Numbered from the stretch's first letter, positions 52,636-61,785 are shown. The stretch: 64,000 nucleotides of DNA from AC-38 sp033856025 (GCA_033856025.1 JAWVFQ010000018.1:62001-126000); one strand, 5' to 3'. Notes: generated from the sequence alone by a model not told the origin. Translations and numbers: made by a program.

Positions 52636-54225
52636 ATGGAGGAGACCGCGGTGAGCTCCCACTTCGCGGGGCCGGGCGAGGTGCAGGTGGCCCGGGCGCT
52701 GCTGTCCGTGTCCGACAAGCGCGGCATCGTCGAGTTCGCACGCGGCCTGGCGGACCTGGGGATCGAGCTGGTCTCGACCGGCGGCACGGCGCGCGAGCTC
52801 CAGGAGGCGGGGATCGAGGTCCGTTCCGTCTCGGACTTCACCGGCTTCCCGGAGATCATGGACGGGCGCGTCAAGACGCTGCACCCCAAGCTCTACGCCG
52901 GGCTGCTGGCCCGGCGCGACGACGCCGACCACCTCCAGGCCGCCGACGCCCAGGAGGTCGAGTTCGTCGACCTGGTGTGCGTGAACCTCTATCCGTTCGA
53001 GCGCACGGCGAACCGGCGCGGCGTGGAGGACTCCGAGGTCATCGAGAACATCGACGTCGGCGGCCCGACGATGATTCGCGCCGCCGCCAAGAACCACGAC
53101 TTCGCCGCGGTCGTGGTGCGCCCCGAGAGCTACGACGCGGTCCTCGAGGAGCTGCGCTCCGCCGACCGGCGCCTCTCCCTGCCCACCCGCGAGTCGCTGG
53201 CCGGCGAGGCCTTCGCCTACACCGCCCGCTACGACACCGCGATCGCGCGCTGGTTCGCCGAGAAGCAGGAGGAGTTCCCGGCGCTGCACGTCCGTGCCTT
53301 CGAGAAGGTGCTCGACCTTCCGTACGGCGAGAACCCGCACCAGCGCGCCGCCTACTACGCCCAGGTCGGCGCGCGGATGCACGTGCTGTCGATGGTGGCC
53401 CAGCACGGGGGCAAGGCGCTGTCGTTCAACAACCTGCTCGACCTCAACTCCGGGCGCCTGCTGCTCTCCGAGTTCAAGGTGCCGGCGTGCGCGATCGTCA
53501 AGCACAACAACCCGTGCGGGGTCGCGCTGGGCGAGACGGCCCTGGACGCCTACCGCCGCGCCTTCGCCGCCGACCCGATGAGCGCCTTCGGCGGCGTGAT
53601 CTGCCTCAACCGCGCGGTGGACCGCGAGCTCGCCGAGGCGCTGGTGGGCCAGTTCGCCGAGGTGATCTTCGCGCCCGGGTTCGACGAGGCCGCGCTGGAG
53701 GTGCTGTCCAGCAAGCCCAACCTGCGCATCCTCGAGGACAACGAGCGCCGCGGCATGAACCTGTCCGAGCAGGACACCAAGCGCGTCCTGGGCGGGCTGC
53801 TCGTCCAGGACCGCGACATGGACCTGGAGGAGCGCAGCGAGATGCAGGTGGTGACCGAGCGCCGCCCCACCGAGCACGAGTGGAGCGAGATGGGATTCGC
53901 CTGGAAGGTGGCCAAGCACGTGCGCTCCAACGCGATCGTCCTGGCCAAGGACCTGGTCACGGCCGGGATCGGCGCCGGTCAGATGAGCCGCGTGGACTCG
54001 GTCCGGCTCGCCGTGGAGAAGTCGCAGGCCGACTCGCTCCAGGGGGCCGCGCTGGCCTCGGATGCCTTCTTCCCGTTCGCCGACGGGCCCCAGCTGGCCA
54101 TCGAGGCGGGGGTGACCGCCGTGATCCAGCCCGGCGGGTCGGTGCGCGACCCCGATGTCGTCGAGGCCGCTGACGCGGCCGGCATCACGATGGTCTTCAC
54201 CAGCCGCCGGCACTTCCGTCACTAG
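52636..54225 (+). CDS. purH: Bifunctional AICAR transformylase/IMP cyclohydrolase
   Basis: A 529-residue enzyme for the last two steps to IMP. The N-terminal cyclohydrolase domain has A-L-L-S-V-S-D-K-x-G-I, S-T-G-G-T-A and G-R-V-K-T-L-H-P-K. The C-terminal transformylase has N-P-H-Q, K-H-N-N-P-C-G with catalytic Lys-His, F-F-P-F-A-D and the closing Q-P-G-G-S-x-R-D. Length is normal. Start ATG 52636. Confidence 0.97.
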   Translation: MEETAVSSHFAGPGEVQVARALLSVSDKRGIVEFARGLADLGIELVSTGGTARELQEAGIEVRSVSDFTGFPEIMDGRVKTLHPKLYAGLLARRDDADHLQAADAQEVEFVDLVCVNLYPFERTANRRGVEDSEVIENIDVGGPTMIRAAAKNHDFAAVVVRPESYDAVLEELRSADRRLSLPTRESLAGEAFAYTARYDTAIARWFAEKQEEFPALHVRAFEKVLDLPYGENPHQRAAYYAQVGARMHVLSMVAQHGGKALSFNNLLDLNSGRLLLSEFKVPACAIVKHNNPCGVALGETALDAYRRAFAADPMSAFGGVICLNRAVDRELAEALVGQFAEVIFAPGFDEAALEVLSSKPNLRILEDNERRGMNLSEQDTKRVLGGLLVQDRDMDLEERSEMQVVTERRPTEHEWSEMGFAWKVAKHVRSNAIVLAKDLVTAGIGAGQMSRVDSVRLAVEKSQADSLQGAALASDAFFPFADGPQLAIEAGVTAVIQPGGSVRDPDVVEAADAAGITMVFTSRRHFRH

Positions 54226-54236
54226 GCTCTGTAGCC

Positions 54237-55184
54237 GTGAACAGCGTCTACCTGCGCCGCCGCGCGGTCGCGCTCGCCGCCGCCCTGGGCCTCCTGCTGA
54301 TCGTCATCTCCGCCGTGCGCGGGGAGAGCGGCTCGCCGTTCCCGGCCCTGGACTCCGCGCTCAAGCCCGCCCAGAAGGCGAAGCTGCCCTGGCGCCAGCG
54401 CTACGTGTCGGGGTCGGCCGGTCCGCTGGACGGCCGCGGCCTTCCCGCCACGCCGGCGCAGCGCTCCGCCGCCGAGCGCTATCAGCGCCTCGGCCTGCCG
54501 ATCTACTGCGGAGGCGGACGCGGGAACTACGCCGCCCTGAGCTTCGACGACGGCCCCAGCCCGCTCACGCCCCGGATCCTGGACAACCTGCGGCGCTCGG
54601 GCGCGCAGGCCACGTTCTTCCTCATCGGCCGCTCGGCGCAGGCCGACCCCGGGACGCCGCGGCGCCAGCTCGCCTTCGGCGGCGTGGCCGACCACACGTG
54701 GACCCACGCCAGCCTGCCCAGCCTGGGGACGCCCCAGGTGCGCGCCGAGCTGGCCAACACCAAGCGCGAGCTCGAGCGCCTGACCGGCGAGCGGATCACG
54801 CTCATGCGCCCGCCCTACGGCGCGCGCGACGAGCGCACCGACAAGGTGGTCACGCGGCTGGGGATGGTCCAGGTCGTGTGGGACGTCGACACCCGCGACT
54901 CCGTGGGGGCCGGGACCGAGGAGATCGTGGCCAATGCCGAGGCGGGCCTGCGGCCCGGCGCCATCATCCTCATGCACGACACCTACGACCGCTCGCTGGC
55001 CGCGCTGCCGCGGATCCTGCAGGCCGCCAAGCAGAAGGGGATCCGCCTGGTCAGCGTGGGCCAGCTGCTCGCGCTGGACCCGCCGCCGGACACCCTCGTG
55101 AAGGCCGGCGGCGAGGGCTGCTCGGACCGCCAGCGCTATCAGGTCGCGGAGGACGCCACGGCGATGCGACTGGGCGCTCGCTAG
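54237..55184 (+). CDS. Membrane-anchored polysaccharide deacetylase (NodB/CE4)
   Basis: A 315-residue exported enzyme. An N-terminal helix (residues 10-28) without a clear cleavage site probably anchors it outside the membrane. The CE4 motifs are S-F-D-D-G-P near residue 101 (catalytic and metal Asp), D-H-T-W-T-H (metal His pair), R-P-P-Y-G-A-R-D and I-L-M-H-D. It probably removes acetyl groups from peptidoglycan or another surface glycan. The GTG start is 11 bases after purH; TAGGCT lies 8 bases upstream. Confidence 0.88.
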   Translation: MNSVYLRRRAVALAAALGLLLIVISAVRGESGSPFPALDSALKPAQKAKLPWRQRYVSGSAGPLDGRGLPATPAQRSAAERYQRLGLPIYCGGGRGNYAALSFDDGPSPLTPRILDNLRRSGAQATFFLIGRSAQADPGTPRRQLAFGGVADHTWTHASLPSLGTPQVRAELANTKRELERLTGERITLMRPPYGARDERTDKVVTRLGMVQVVWDVDTRDSVGAGTEEIVANAEAGLRPGAIILMHDTYDRSLAALPRILQAAKQKGIRLVSVGQLLALDPPPDTLVKAGGEGCSDRQRYQVAEDATAMRLGAR

Positions 55185-55256
55185 GCCGCATCGGCCGTTT
55201 GCCACCCCGGACGGTGGGTAGCGGACTTGACGTACCCCGTTCCCAAGGGAGGCACC

Positions 55257-55790
55257 ATGGAACTAGGACTTCTCGCTCTACGCGTGGTCGTGGGGCTCCT
55301 CTTCGTCGGCCACGGCAGTCAGAAGCTGTTCGGCTCGTTCGGCGGCCACGGCATCGAGGGCACCGGCAACTTCTTCGAGTCGCTGGGCATGCGGCCGGGC
55401 CGGCGCAACGCCCTGGCCGCAGGCGTGGCCGAGGCGCTCGGCGGCGCGCTCCTCGCGCTCGGGCTGCTCACGCCGCTGGCCGCGGCCCTGCTCATCGCGG
55501 TGATGGTCGTGGCGATCGTCACGGTCCACGCTCCGAAGGGCATCTGGAGCACCGAGGGCGGCTACGAGTACAACCTCGTCCTGGCCACCGCGGCGTTCGC
55601 CGTCGCGTGCACCGGCGCCGGCCGGTACTCGCTGGACAACGCCCTGAACCTCGGCCTGCACGGCGAGGGCTGGGGCCTGGCGGCGCTGGCCGCCGGCGTC
55701 CTGGGCGGCCTGGGCGCCGTCGGCGCCAGCCGGCTGGCGCAGCGCGGCGACCGTCGCCGTGCCACCGACGGGCGTCCGCACCCCGCCTAG
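55257..55790 (+). CDS. DoxX-family membrane protein
   Basis: A 177-residue protein with four hydrophobic helices. R-V-V-V-G-L-L-F-V-G-H-G-S-Q-K-L-F-G near residue 8 is the DoxX signature, and G-A-L-L-A-L-G-L-L-T-P-L-A-A lies in helix 2. Family members are linked to redox or thiosulfate:quinone functions, but this one is of the poorly defined branch. GGGAGG five bases before the ATG fixes the start; the open frame extends 10 codons further without support. Confidence 0.87.
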   Translation: MELGLLALRVVVGLLFVGHGSQKLFGSFGGHGIEGTGNFFESLGMRPGRRNALAAGVAEALGGALLALGLLTPLAAALLIAVMVVAIVTVHAPKGIWSTEGGYEYNLVLATAAFAVACTGAGRYSLDNALNLGLHGEGWGLAALAAGVLGGLGAVGASRLAQRGDRRRATDGRPHPA

Positions 55791-55803
55791 CCGCGCGTTT
55801 TCG

Positions 55804-55855
55804 CGGCAGGAATCCGGCGCCCGGCCCCGACGGCCGGGTGCACGGATTCTTGCCG
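55804..55855. other. Long near-perfect hairpin (about 22-23 bp) between DoxX and MerR-type genes
   Basis: Outer arms GGCAGGAATCCG (55805-55816) and CGGATTCTTGCC (55843-55854) pair with one G-U. Inner arms 55817-55826 and 55832-55841 add ten pairs (one G-U) around a CCGAC loop, with a single bulged A at 55842. A second short hairpin, CCGCG/CGCGG at 55791-55806, shares bases with the outer arm, so the two exclude each other. No U-run follows. It could be a terminator, a leader switch for the downstream regulator, or a mobile palindrome. Confidence 0.65.
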
Positions 55856-55894
55856 GATTTGCCGGTACCTCCCCAAGGTGCGACAAAGCTCACC

Positions 55895-56758
55895 ATGAGC
55901 GTCATTCGCACGAACGCCGCGGCCGAGATCCTGGGCGTCAGCCCGAACACGCTGCGCAGCTGGGAGCGGCGCTTCGGCTATCCCAAGCCCCGCCGCACGC
56001 AGGGCGGCCACCGCCAGTACGACCTGGCCGTGGTCCAGGCGCTGCGCGAGGCGTTCGCCGAGACCCACAACGTGTCGTCGGCCATCTCGCTGGCCCGCGA
56101 GCGCGGCGAGGGCCCGTCCACGGCGGCCCGTCTGCAGGACGCGATGACCCGCTTCGACGAGGCCAAGGCCAACCGGCTGCTGGAGGAGAGCCTGGCGCTG
56201 CGCTCGGTCGAGCGGACGGTCGAGGAGCTGCTGCTCCCCGCGGTCGCCGCGCTGGGCACCGCGGACGCGGGCGGGCCCGACTACCAGTTCGCCTGGCGCT
56301 ACAGCGCGGGCTGGCTGGCGGCGGCCCTGCGCGTCGCCCCGCCGGCCCAGCGCCCCGAGGGCGTCCTCGTGTTCGACGCCGCGCCGCCGCTGCACGTCGA
56401 CGGCCTGCACGTGCAGGCGCTCGAGCTCGCGCTGCGCCGGGCCGGCCTGCGCACGCTCGTCCTGCCCGTGAGCGTGGACCCGACCCGCCTGGGCCGCGCG
56501 TTGCGCGCGCTGGACCCCGCGGCCGTGGTCCTCACCGGCCGTCCGGCCCAGATGGACGCGTTCGGCCGCCTCGTCTACAGCGCGCGCGGAGGCGAGCGCC
56601 GCGTCGAGGTCTTCGACTTCAGGGGTGCCGTGCCCGACACCGGCGCCAGCACCGTCACCCGCCTGGGCGACGGCGCGCTGGCGGCGTGCGAGACGCTGGT
56701 GGAGGCGCTCGAGGACCGGCGCGCCGAGCGGGCGAGCGCCGCCACGGCCCGCGCCTAG
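55895..56758 (+). CDS. MerR-family regulator with degenerate cobalamin-binding-like C-terminus
   Basis: A 287-residue regulator. Residues 1-70 are a MerR winged helix (A-A-E-I-L-G-V-S-P-N-T-L-R-S-W-E-R-R-F-G, then G-G-H-R-Q-Y). Residues about 80-160 form a helical bundle and 160-265 a Rossmann-like domain, the layout of CarH/LitR B12 photoreceptors. The B12-ligand motif is reduced to P-L-H167-V-D-G170: His and Gly stay, the acidic first residue is lost, and the W-x9-E-H of the bundle is not seen. It may bind B12 weakly, another ligand, or none. The long hairpin lies just upstream. Confidence 0.84.
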   Translation: MSVIRTNAAAEILGVSPNTLRSWERRFGYPKPRRTQGGHRQYDLAVVQALREAFAETHNVSSAISLARERGEGPSTAARLQDAMTRFDEAKANRLLEESLALRSVERTVEELLLPAVAALGTADAGGPDYQFAWRYSAGWLAAALRVAPPAQRPEGVLVFDAAPPLHVDGLHVQALELALRRAGLRTLVLPVSVDPTRLGRALRALDPAAVVLTGRPAQMDAFGRLVYSARGGERRVEVFDFRGAVPDTGASTVTRLGDGALAACETLVEALEDRRAERASAATARA

Positions 56759-56766
56759 CGGGCACC

Positions 56767-56772
56767 TAGAAT
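56767..56772 (+). promoter_or_regulatory. -10 box of ileS
   Basis: TAGAAT 8 bases before the ileS ATG. No T-box leader is possible, since the upstream gene ends only 22 bases before the ATG. Confidence 0.45.
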
Positions 56773-56780
56773 CGGCGGCC

Positions 56781-59700
56781 ATGGCCGCCCACCGCCCCGT
56801 CGACGCACGCCCCGACTTCCCCGCCCTGGAGAAGGAGGTCCTGGAGCGCTGGCGCGAGCGCGACGTGTTCCGCGAGTCGGTTCGGCGCCGCCAGGGAGCG
56901 CCGGCCTGGGTCTTCTACGAGGGGCCGCCCACCGCCAACGGCCCGCCGGGCGTCCACCACGTCCTCTCGCGCGTCTTCAAGGACATCTTCCCCCGCTACC
57001 GGACCATGCGCGGCTTCGCGGTGGAGCGCAAGGGCGGCTGGGACTGCCACGGCCTGCCGGTGGAGATCGCGGTCGAGGAGAAGCTCGGGTTCGAGCGCAA
57101 GGAGGACATCGAGCGCTACGGGATCGCCGAGTTCAACCAGCGCTGCCGCGAGTCGGTCTTCGAGTACCTGGAGGAGTGGAACGCGCTGACCGAGCGCATC
57201 GGGTTCTGGGTCGACCTCGACGACGCGTACCGCACCCTGGACCCCAGCTACATCGAGTCGGTGTGGTGGGCGCTGCGCCAGATCTGGGACCGCGAGCTGC
57301 TCTACGAGGGTCACAAGGTCGTTCCGTACTGCCCGCGCGACGGCACGTCGCTGTCCTCCCACGAGGTCGCGCTGGGCTACAGGGACGTGACCGACCCGTC
57401 GGTGTACGTGCGCTTCCCCACGGTCGACGCGGGCGCGCCGCTGGAGCCCGGCGACACGCTGCTCATCTGGACGACGACGCCATGGACGCTCGTGTCCAAC
57501 GCGGCGGTCGCCGTCCACCCGGACCTGATCTACGTGCGCGCGCGGCTGGGCGACGAGGTCCACGTGGTCGCCGAGGCGCTGGTCGAGCGCGTGCTGGGCG
57601 AGGACGCCGAGGTGCTGGGCCGCTTCGCGGGCTCCGAGCTCGAGGGCCTGCGCTACGCGCCGCCGTTCCCCTTCCTCGGCGCCGCGGACTACGGCCAGCG
57701 CGGTCACACCGTCCTGCCGGCCGACTTCGTCACGGCCGACGACGGCACCGGCCTCGTCCACACCGCGATCGCCTTCGGCGAGGACGACTTCCGCCTGGGG
57801 GAGCACTACGGCCTGGCCGTCGTCAACCCGGTCCGTCCCGACGGGACCTACGACGAGCGCATCGGCCCCTACGCCGGGACGTTCGTCAAGGACGCCGATC
57901 CCGACCTGGTGGCCGACCTGCGCGACCGCGGGCGGCTGTTTCGCGAGGAGCTCTACGAGCACGCCTACCCGCACTGCTGGCGCTGCGGCACGCCGCTGCT
58001 CTACTACGCCAAGCCGTCCTGGTACATCGCGACGAGCCGGCTGCGCGACCGCCTGCTGGCGGCCAACGAGACGGTCGCCTGGCATCCCGACCACATCAAG
58101 CACGGGCGCTTCGGGCGCTGGCTGGAGAACAACGTGGACTGGGCGCTGTCGCGCGAGCGCTACTGGGGCACGCCGCTGCCGGTGTGGCGCTGCGAAGCCG
58201 ACCCCGAGCACGTCCACTGCATCGGATCCTTCGAGGAGCTGGCCGAGCTCAGCGGGGTGGAGCTGACCGACCCGCACCGGCCCTACGTCGACGAGGTCAC
58301 GTTCGCCTGCCCGGAGGCCGAAGGCTGCGATGGCACGATGCGCCGCGTCCCCGAGGTCATCGACGTGTGGTTCGACTCGGGGGCGATGCCGTTCGCCCAG
58401 CACCACGCGCCGTTCGAGGACGACGAGCACTTCCGCTCGCACTTCCCCGCCGACTTCGTCTGCGAGGCGCTGGACCAGACGCGCGGCTGGTTCTACTCGC
58501 TGCTGGCCATCTCCACCCTGCTGTGGGACGAGGCGCCCTACCGCAACGTCGTCTGCCTGGGCCTGATCCTCGACGAGGAGGGCCAGAAGATGAGCAAGTC
58601 GCGCGGGAACACGGTGGCGCCGTGGGAGGTCATCGACCGCTTCGGCGCCGACGCGCTGCGCTGGTACTTCTTCACGTCCAAGCAGCCGTGGGACGGCTAC
58701 CGGTTCTCGCTGGAGACGATCGGCGAGGGGGTCCGCCAGTTCATGCTGCAGCTGTGGAACACGTACTCGTTCCACGTGCTGTACGCGAACGCGAGCCAGG
58801 TCGAGCCGCTGCCCTCGCGGGGACCCGCCACCGACCTCGACCGATGGGTTCTCTCGCGACTCGCGGCGACGGTCGAGGTCGTCCGGGAGCGGCTCGATGC
58901 GTATGACGCGACGACCGCCGGCCGCGAGATCGCCACCTTCGTGGACGATCTGTCCAACTGGTACGTCCGCCGGTCGCGACGGCGGTTCTGGGACGGCGAT
59001 CCGGCGGCCTTCTCGACCCTTGGAGGCTGTCTCGTGACCGTGTCGCGGCTGCTCGCGCCGTTCACGCCGTTCCTGGCCGACGAGCTCTACGACAACCTGG
59101 ACGGCACCGAGCCCAGCGTCCATCTCACCGACTTCCCGGAGCCCGGCGAGCGCGACACCGACCTGGAGTTCGCCATGGCGGTCGCGCGCGAGACTGTGCG
59201 GCTGGGCCTGGCGGCGCGCGGGCAGGCCAAGGTGAAGGTGCGCCAGCCGCTGCGCGAGGCCGTGGTCGTGGCGGCGGGAGGCGAGCGCGAGGCGATCGAG
59301 CGCCTGACCGACCTGGTGCGCGAGGAGCTCAACGTCAAGGAGCTGCGCTTCGTCGAGGGCGCCGACGAGCTCGGCCGCTACGAGGTCAAGCCGAACTTCC
59401 GCGCCCTGGGGCCGCGGTTCGGCAAGCGCATGCCGCAGGTGACCGCCGCGGTGGCGGCGCTGGACCCGGCGCACGTGGCCCGGGCCGTGCGCGAGGAGCG
59501 TCGGGTCGGCGTCGTGGTCGACGGCCAGGACCACCAGCTGGCCGGGGAGGACCTGCAGCTCGTGATGAAGCCGCTCGACGGCTACCAGCTGGAGCGCGAG
59601 GGCTCGCACGCCGTCGCGCTGGACCTCCATCTCGACGACGACCTGCGCCGCGAGGGCCTGGCCCGTGAGGTGGTCCACGCGGTCCAGTCCGCGCGCAAGG

Positions 59701-59918
59701 CGGCGGGCCTGGCCGTGGAGGACCGGATCAGTCTGGCCCTACGCGGGAGCGAGGACCTCATCGAGGCGGCCCGCGTCCATCGTGACTACCTGGCCGGAGA
59801 GACCCTGGCGACGAGCGTGGAGCTCGACGGCGAGAGATCCGGCGATGACGGCGCGGCCGACGGAGAGCCGGCGACCATCGACGGCCGCCCGCTCTGGATC
59901 TCCGTCGCGAAGGTCTAG
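56781..59918 (+). CDS. ileS: Isoleucyl-tRNA synthetase, type-2-like
   Basis: A 1045-residue class I synthetase charging tRNA-Ile. The HIGH motif appears as G-V-H-H within N-G-P-P-G-V-H-H-V-L-S-R, W-D-C-H-G-L-P-V-E follows, the editing (CP1) domain contains W-T-T-T-P-W-T, and K-M-S-K-S is at 603-607. The N-terminal pattern and the lack of a C-terminal four-Cys zinc knuckle fit the eukaryote-like type 2 IleRS, known from many actinobacteria and from mupirocin-resistant enzymes; resistance here is untested. It converges on trxA with 3 bases between the stops. Confidence 0.96.
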   Translation: MAAHRPVDARPDFPALEKEVLERWRERDVFRESVRRRQGAPAWVFYEGPPTANGPPGVHHVLSRVFKDIFPRYRTMRGFAVERKGGWDCHGLPVEIAVEEKLGFERKEDIERYGIAEFNQRCRESVFEYLEEWNALTERIGFWVDLDDAYRTLDPSYIESVWWALRQIWDRELLYEGHKVVPYCPRDGTSLSSHEVALGYRDVTDPSVYVRFPTVDAGAPLEPGDTLLIWTTTPWTLVSNAAVAVHPDLIYVRARLGDEVHVVAEALVERVLGEDAEVLGRFAGSELEGLRYAPPFPFLGAADYGQRGHTVLPADFVTADDGTGLVHTAIAFGEDDFRLGEHYGLAVVNPVRPDGTYDERIGPYAGTFVKDADPDLVADLRDRGRLFREELYEHAYPHCWRCGTPLLYYAKPSWYIATSRLRDRLLAANETVAWHPDHIKHGRFGRWLENNVDWALSRERYWGTPLPVWRCEADPEHVHCIGSFEELAELSGVELTDPHRPYVDEVTFACPEAEGCDGTMRRVPEVIDVWFDSGAMPFAQHHAPFEDDEHFRSHFPADFVCEALDQTRGWFYSLLAISTLLWDEAPYRNVVCLGLILDEEGQKMSKSRGNTVAPWEVIDRFGADALRWYFFTSKQPWDGYRFSLETIGEGVRQFMLQLWNTYSFHVLYANASQVEPLPSRGPATDLDRWVLSRLAATVEVVRERLDAYDATTAGREIATFVDDLSNWYVRRSRRRFWDGDPAAFSTLGGCLVTVSRLLAPFTPFLADELYDNLDGTEPSVHLTDFPEPGERDTDLEFAMAVARETVRLGLAARGQAKVKVRQPLREAVVVAAGGEREAIERLTDLVREELNVKELRFVEGADELGRYEVKPNFRALGPRFGKRMPQVTAAVAALDPAHVARAVREERRVGVVVDGQDHQLAGEDLQLVMKPLDGYQLEREGSHAVALDLHLDDDLRREGLAREVVHAVQSARKAAGLAVEDRISLALRGSEDLIEAARVHRDYLAGETLATSVELDGERSGDDGAADGEPATIDGRPLWISVAKV

Positions 59919-59921
59919 CGC

Positions 59922-60248
59922 CTAGGCGAGGGCCGGCTCGAGCTCGGCGTCGAGCTTGGGCTTCGGGTAGGCGCCGATGACCTTCTTCTCGACCGCGCCG
60001 CCCTTGAAGAGCAGGAGCGTCGGGATGGAGAGGATCTCGTAGGTCATCGCCGTCTGCTGGTTCTCGTCCACGTTGAGCTTGACGATCCGCAGGGCGTCAC
60101 CGCGCTCCTGCGCGATCTGCTCCAGGACGGGGTGGACCATCCGGCACGGTCCACACCACGGCGCCCAGAAGTCGACGAGGACGGGCGTGTCGCTCTCGAG
60201 GACCTCCGCCTGGAAGTTGCTGTCGGTGACTTCGGTGATGGCTCCCAT
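59922..60248 (-). CDS. trxA: Thioredoxin
   Basis: A 108-residue disulfide reductase with the active site W31-C-G-P-C35 in F-W-A-P-W-C-G-P-C-R-M, the cis-Pro loop in S-I-P-T-L-L-L-F and normal length. It has no signal peptide, so it acts in the cytoplasm with thioredoxin reductase encoded elsewhere. AAGGAG lies 7 bases before the ATG and TATACT on the minus strand (60277-60282) is a good -10 box. Confidence 0.97.
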   Translation of the reverse strand: MGAITEVTDSNFQAEVLESDTPVLVDFWAPWCGPCRMVHPVLEQIAQERGDALRIVKLNVDENQQTAMTYEILSIPTLLLFKGGAVEKKVIGAYPKPKLDAELEPALA

Positions 60249-60307
60249 TTGGCTCCTTGGCTGCTTACTTCACAAAGTATAGCGACGACGTCCGCCTGTC
60301 CCGCAGG

Positions 60308-61024
60308 CTACCCGGCGAGGGAGCGGAGGAGATGCGGCGTCACGTACACCTCGATCGCCGAGGCGAGCACCAGCACCGGTGCGGCGATTCCCACGGTCAC
60401 GAACGTGGCCGCGAGCAGCTGCTCCCATTCCCCGCGGCGCGAGGCGATGACCCAGGCGGCGAGGGGGAGGAACAGGGCGACGAGCTCGGGGACAGCGTGG
60501 GGCAGGATGCCCAGGACGAGCAGCGCCGGGGACATGTGGAGCTGGTGGGACAGGGTGGCGGCGGCGCCGCCCAGGACCCAGGCCTGGGTGACCAGGGAGA
60601 AGGTGGTGGCGCACACGACGAAGCCGATGGCCAGCGGGCCCGCCTTGTCGTGGATCCAGCGCCAGGCGCCGGTGTGCTGCTCGGCCGTCTGGGGCAGCGA
60701 CGAGCCGGCGATGAAGCCGGCCACGCAGGCGAACCCGTGCAGCGCCAGGACGAGCGAGTTGCGCAGCAGGACGTGGGCCACGTCGCCCAGCGTCCCGGGC
60801 GTCTGGAGCCCGGGGAGCAGGACCGGCGTGGGGTCGGGCGTGAGCAGGGTGGCGATGGCCAGCACCGCGAGCAGCAGGCCCAGGGTCACGACGCACGAGG
60901 CGCCCACCCACTCGCCCACCACGGCGCCCGGATGGCGGTTCCAGGCGGCCAGGGTGGAGCGGGTGTCCCTGATCCCCTGGACCAGGACGAGGTCGTTCAC
61001 ACGCGCGCGCATCTCCCGCTCCAT
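60308..61024 (-). CDS. SpoIIM-like (stage II sporulation protein M family) membrane protein
   Basis: A 238-residue protein with about five hydrophobic helices. L-L-R-N-S-L-V-L-A near residue 87 and G-I-L-P-H-A-V-P-E-L near residue 172 match the family's conserved N and P-H-x-x-x-E positions. Outside spore formers this family has no settled role; in this phylum it is often found without sporulation genes. It lies between trxA and the GT2 gene on the same strand. Confidence 0.8.
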   Translation of the reverse strand: MEREMRARVNDLVLVQGIRDTRSTLAAWNRHPGAVVGEWVGASCVVTLGLLLAVLAIATLLTPDPTPVLLPGLQTPGTLGDVAHVLLRNSLVLALHGFACVAGFIAGSSLPQTAEQHTGAWRWIHDKAGPLAIGFVVCATTFSLVTQAWVLGGAAATLSHQLHMSPALLVLGILPHAVPELVALFLPLAAWVIASRRGEWEQLLAATFVTVGIAAPVLVLASAIEVYVTPHLLRSLAG

Positions 61025-61049
61025 CGGCAGGCCGGGCGCGCGGCCTGAG

Positions 61050-61775
61050 TCAGCGGTTGCGCAGGCGCATCTGGGGCACCCGCCAGATCGCCTCCAGGGC
61101 GATGTAGCCCGACATCTTGCTCGCGCCCTCGCGGCGCTCGTGGAAGACGATCGGCACCTCGACCACGCGGAAGCCGCGGCGCAGCGCGCGGTACGTGAGC
61201 TCGACCTGGAAGGCGTAGCCCCGCGAGCGCACGCTGGGAAGGTCGATGGCCTCGAGCACCTCGCGGCGGAAGCACTTCAAGCCGCCGGTGAGGTCGCGGA
61301 TCGGCAGACCCAGGACGGTCTGGGCGTACAGGCAGCCGCCCCGGCTCACCGCACGGCGCAGGGCCGTCCACTGGGTCACGCCGCCGCCGGGCACGTAGCG
61401 CGAGCCCAGCGCGAGGTCGGCGCCGCCGTGCACGGCGTCGAGCAGGCGGGCCAGGTCGGCCGGATCGTGGGAGAAGTCGGAGTCCATCTCCATCACGGCG
61501 CCCGCGCCGCCCTCCAGCGCCTCGGCGAAGCCCGCCAGGTACGCCGGGCCCAGGCCCCCCTTGCCGGGGCGATGCAGGACGCGCACCTCCTCGTGGCGCT
61601 GGGCCAGCCCGTCGGCCAGACGGCCCGTGCCGTCGGGCGAGGCGTCGTCGACCACGAGGATCCGGAAGCCCTCGGGCGCCGCCCGTCGCAGGACGTCCAG
61701 CGCCGCGCCGACGATCGGCTCGAGGTTGTCGGCCTCGTTGTAGGTGGGCAGTACGAGCCAGGCGGGTCCGGACAT
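61050..61775 (-). CDS. Polyprenol-phosphate mannose synthase-like GT2
   Basis: A 241-residue GT-A transferase: L-P-T-Y-N-E-A-D-N at the start, V-V-D-D-A-S-P-D-G-T near residue 37, M-D-S-D-F-S-H-D-P (DxD metal site) near residue 97 and G-G-L-K-C-F-R-R-E. This is the dolichol-phosphate-mannose synthase (Dpm1/Ppm1) pattern, without the membrane anchor domain. It could make polyprenyl-phosphate-mannose used by the GT87-like enzyme. ATG 61775 is chosen since the family begins S-x-P-x-x-V-L-P-T-Y; the frame extends 13 codons upstream into the promoter. Confidence 0.9.
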   Translation of the reverse strand: MSGPAWLVLPTYNEADNLEPIVGAALDVLRRAAPEGFRILVVDDASPDGTGRLADGLAQRHEEVRVLHRPGKGGLGPAYLAGFAEALEGGAGAVMEMDSDFSHDPADLARLLDAVHGGADLALGSRYVPGGGVTQWTALRRAVSRGGCLYAQTVLGLPIRDLTGGLKCFRREVLEAIDLPSVRSRGYAFQVELTYRALRRGFRVVEVPIVFHERREGASKMSGYIALEAIWRVPQMRLRNR

Positions 61776-61785
61776 GGGAGGCGCG

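Noticed and set aside
56759..56780. T-box leader before ileS
   Set aside because: Only 22 bases separate the genes, too short for a T-box.
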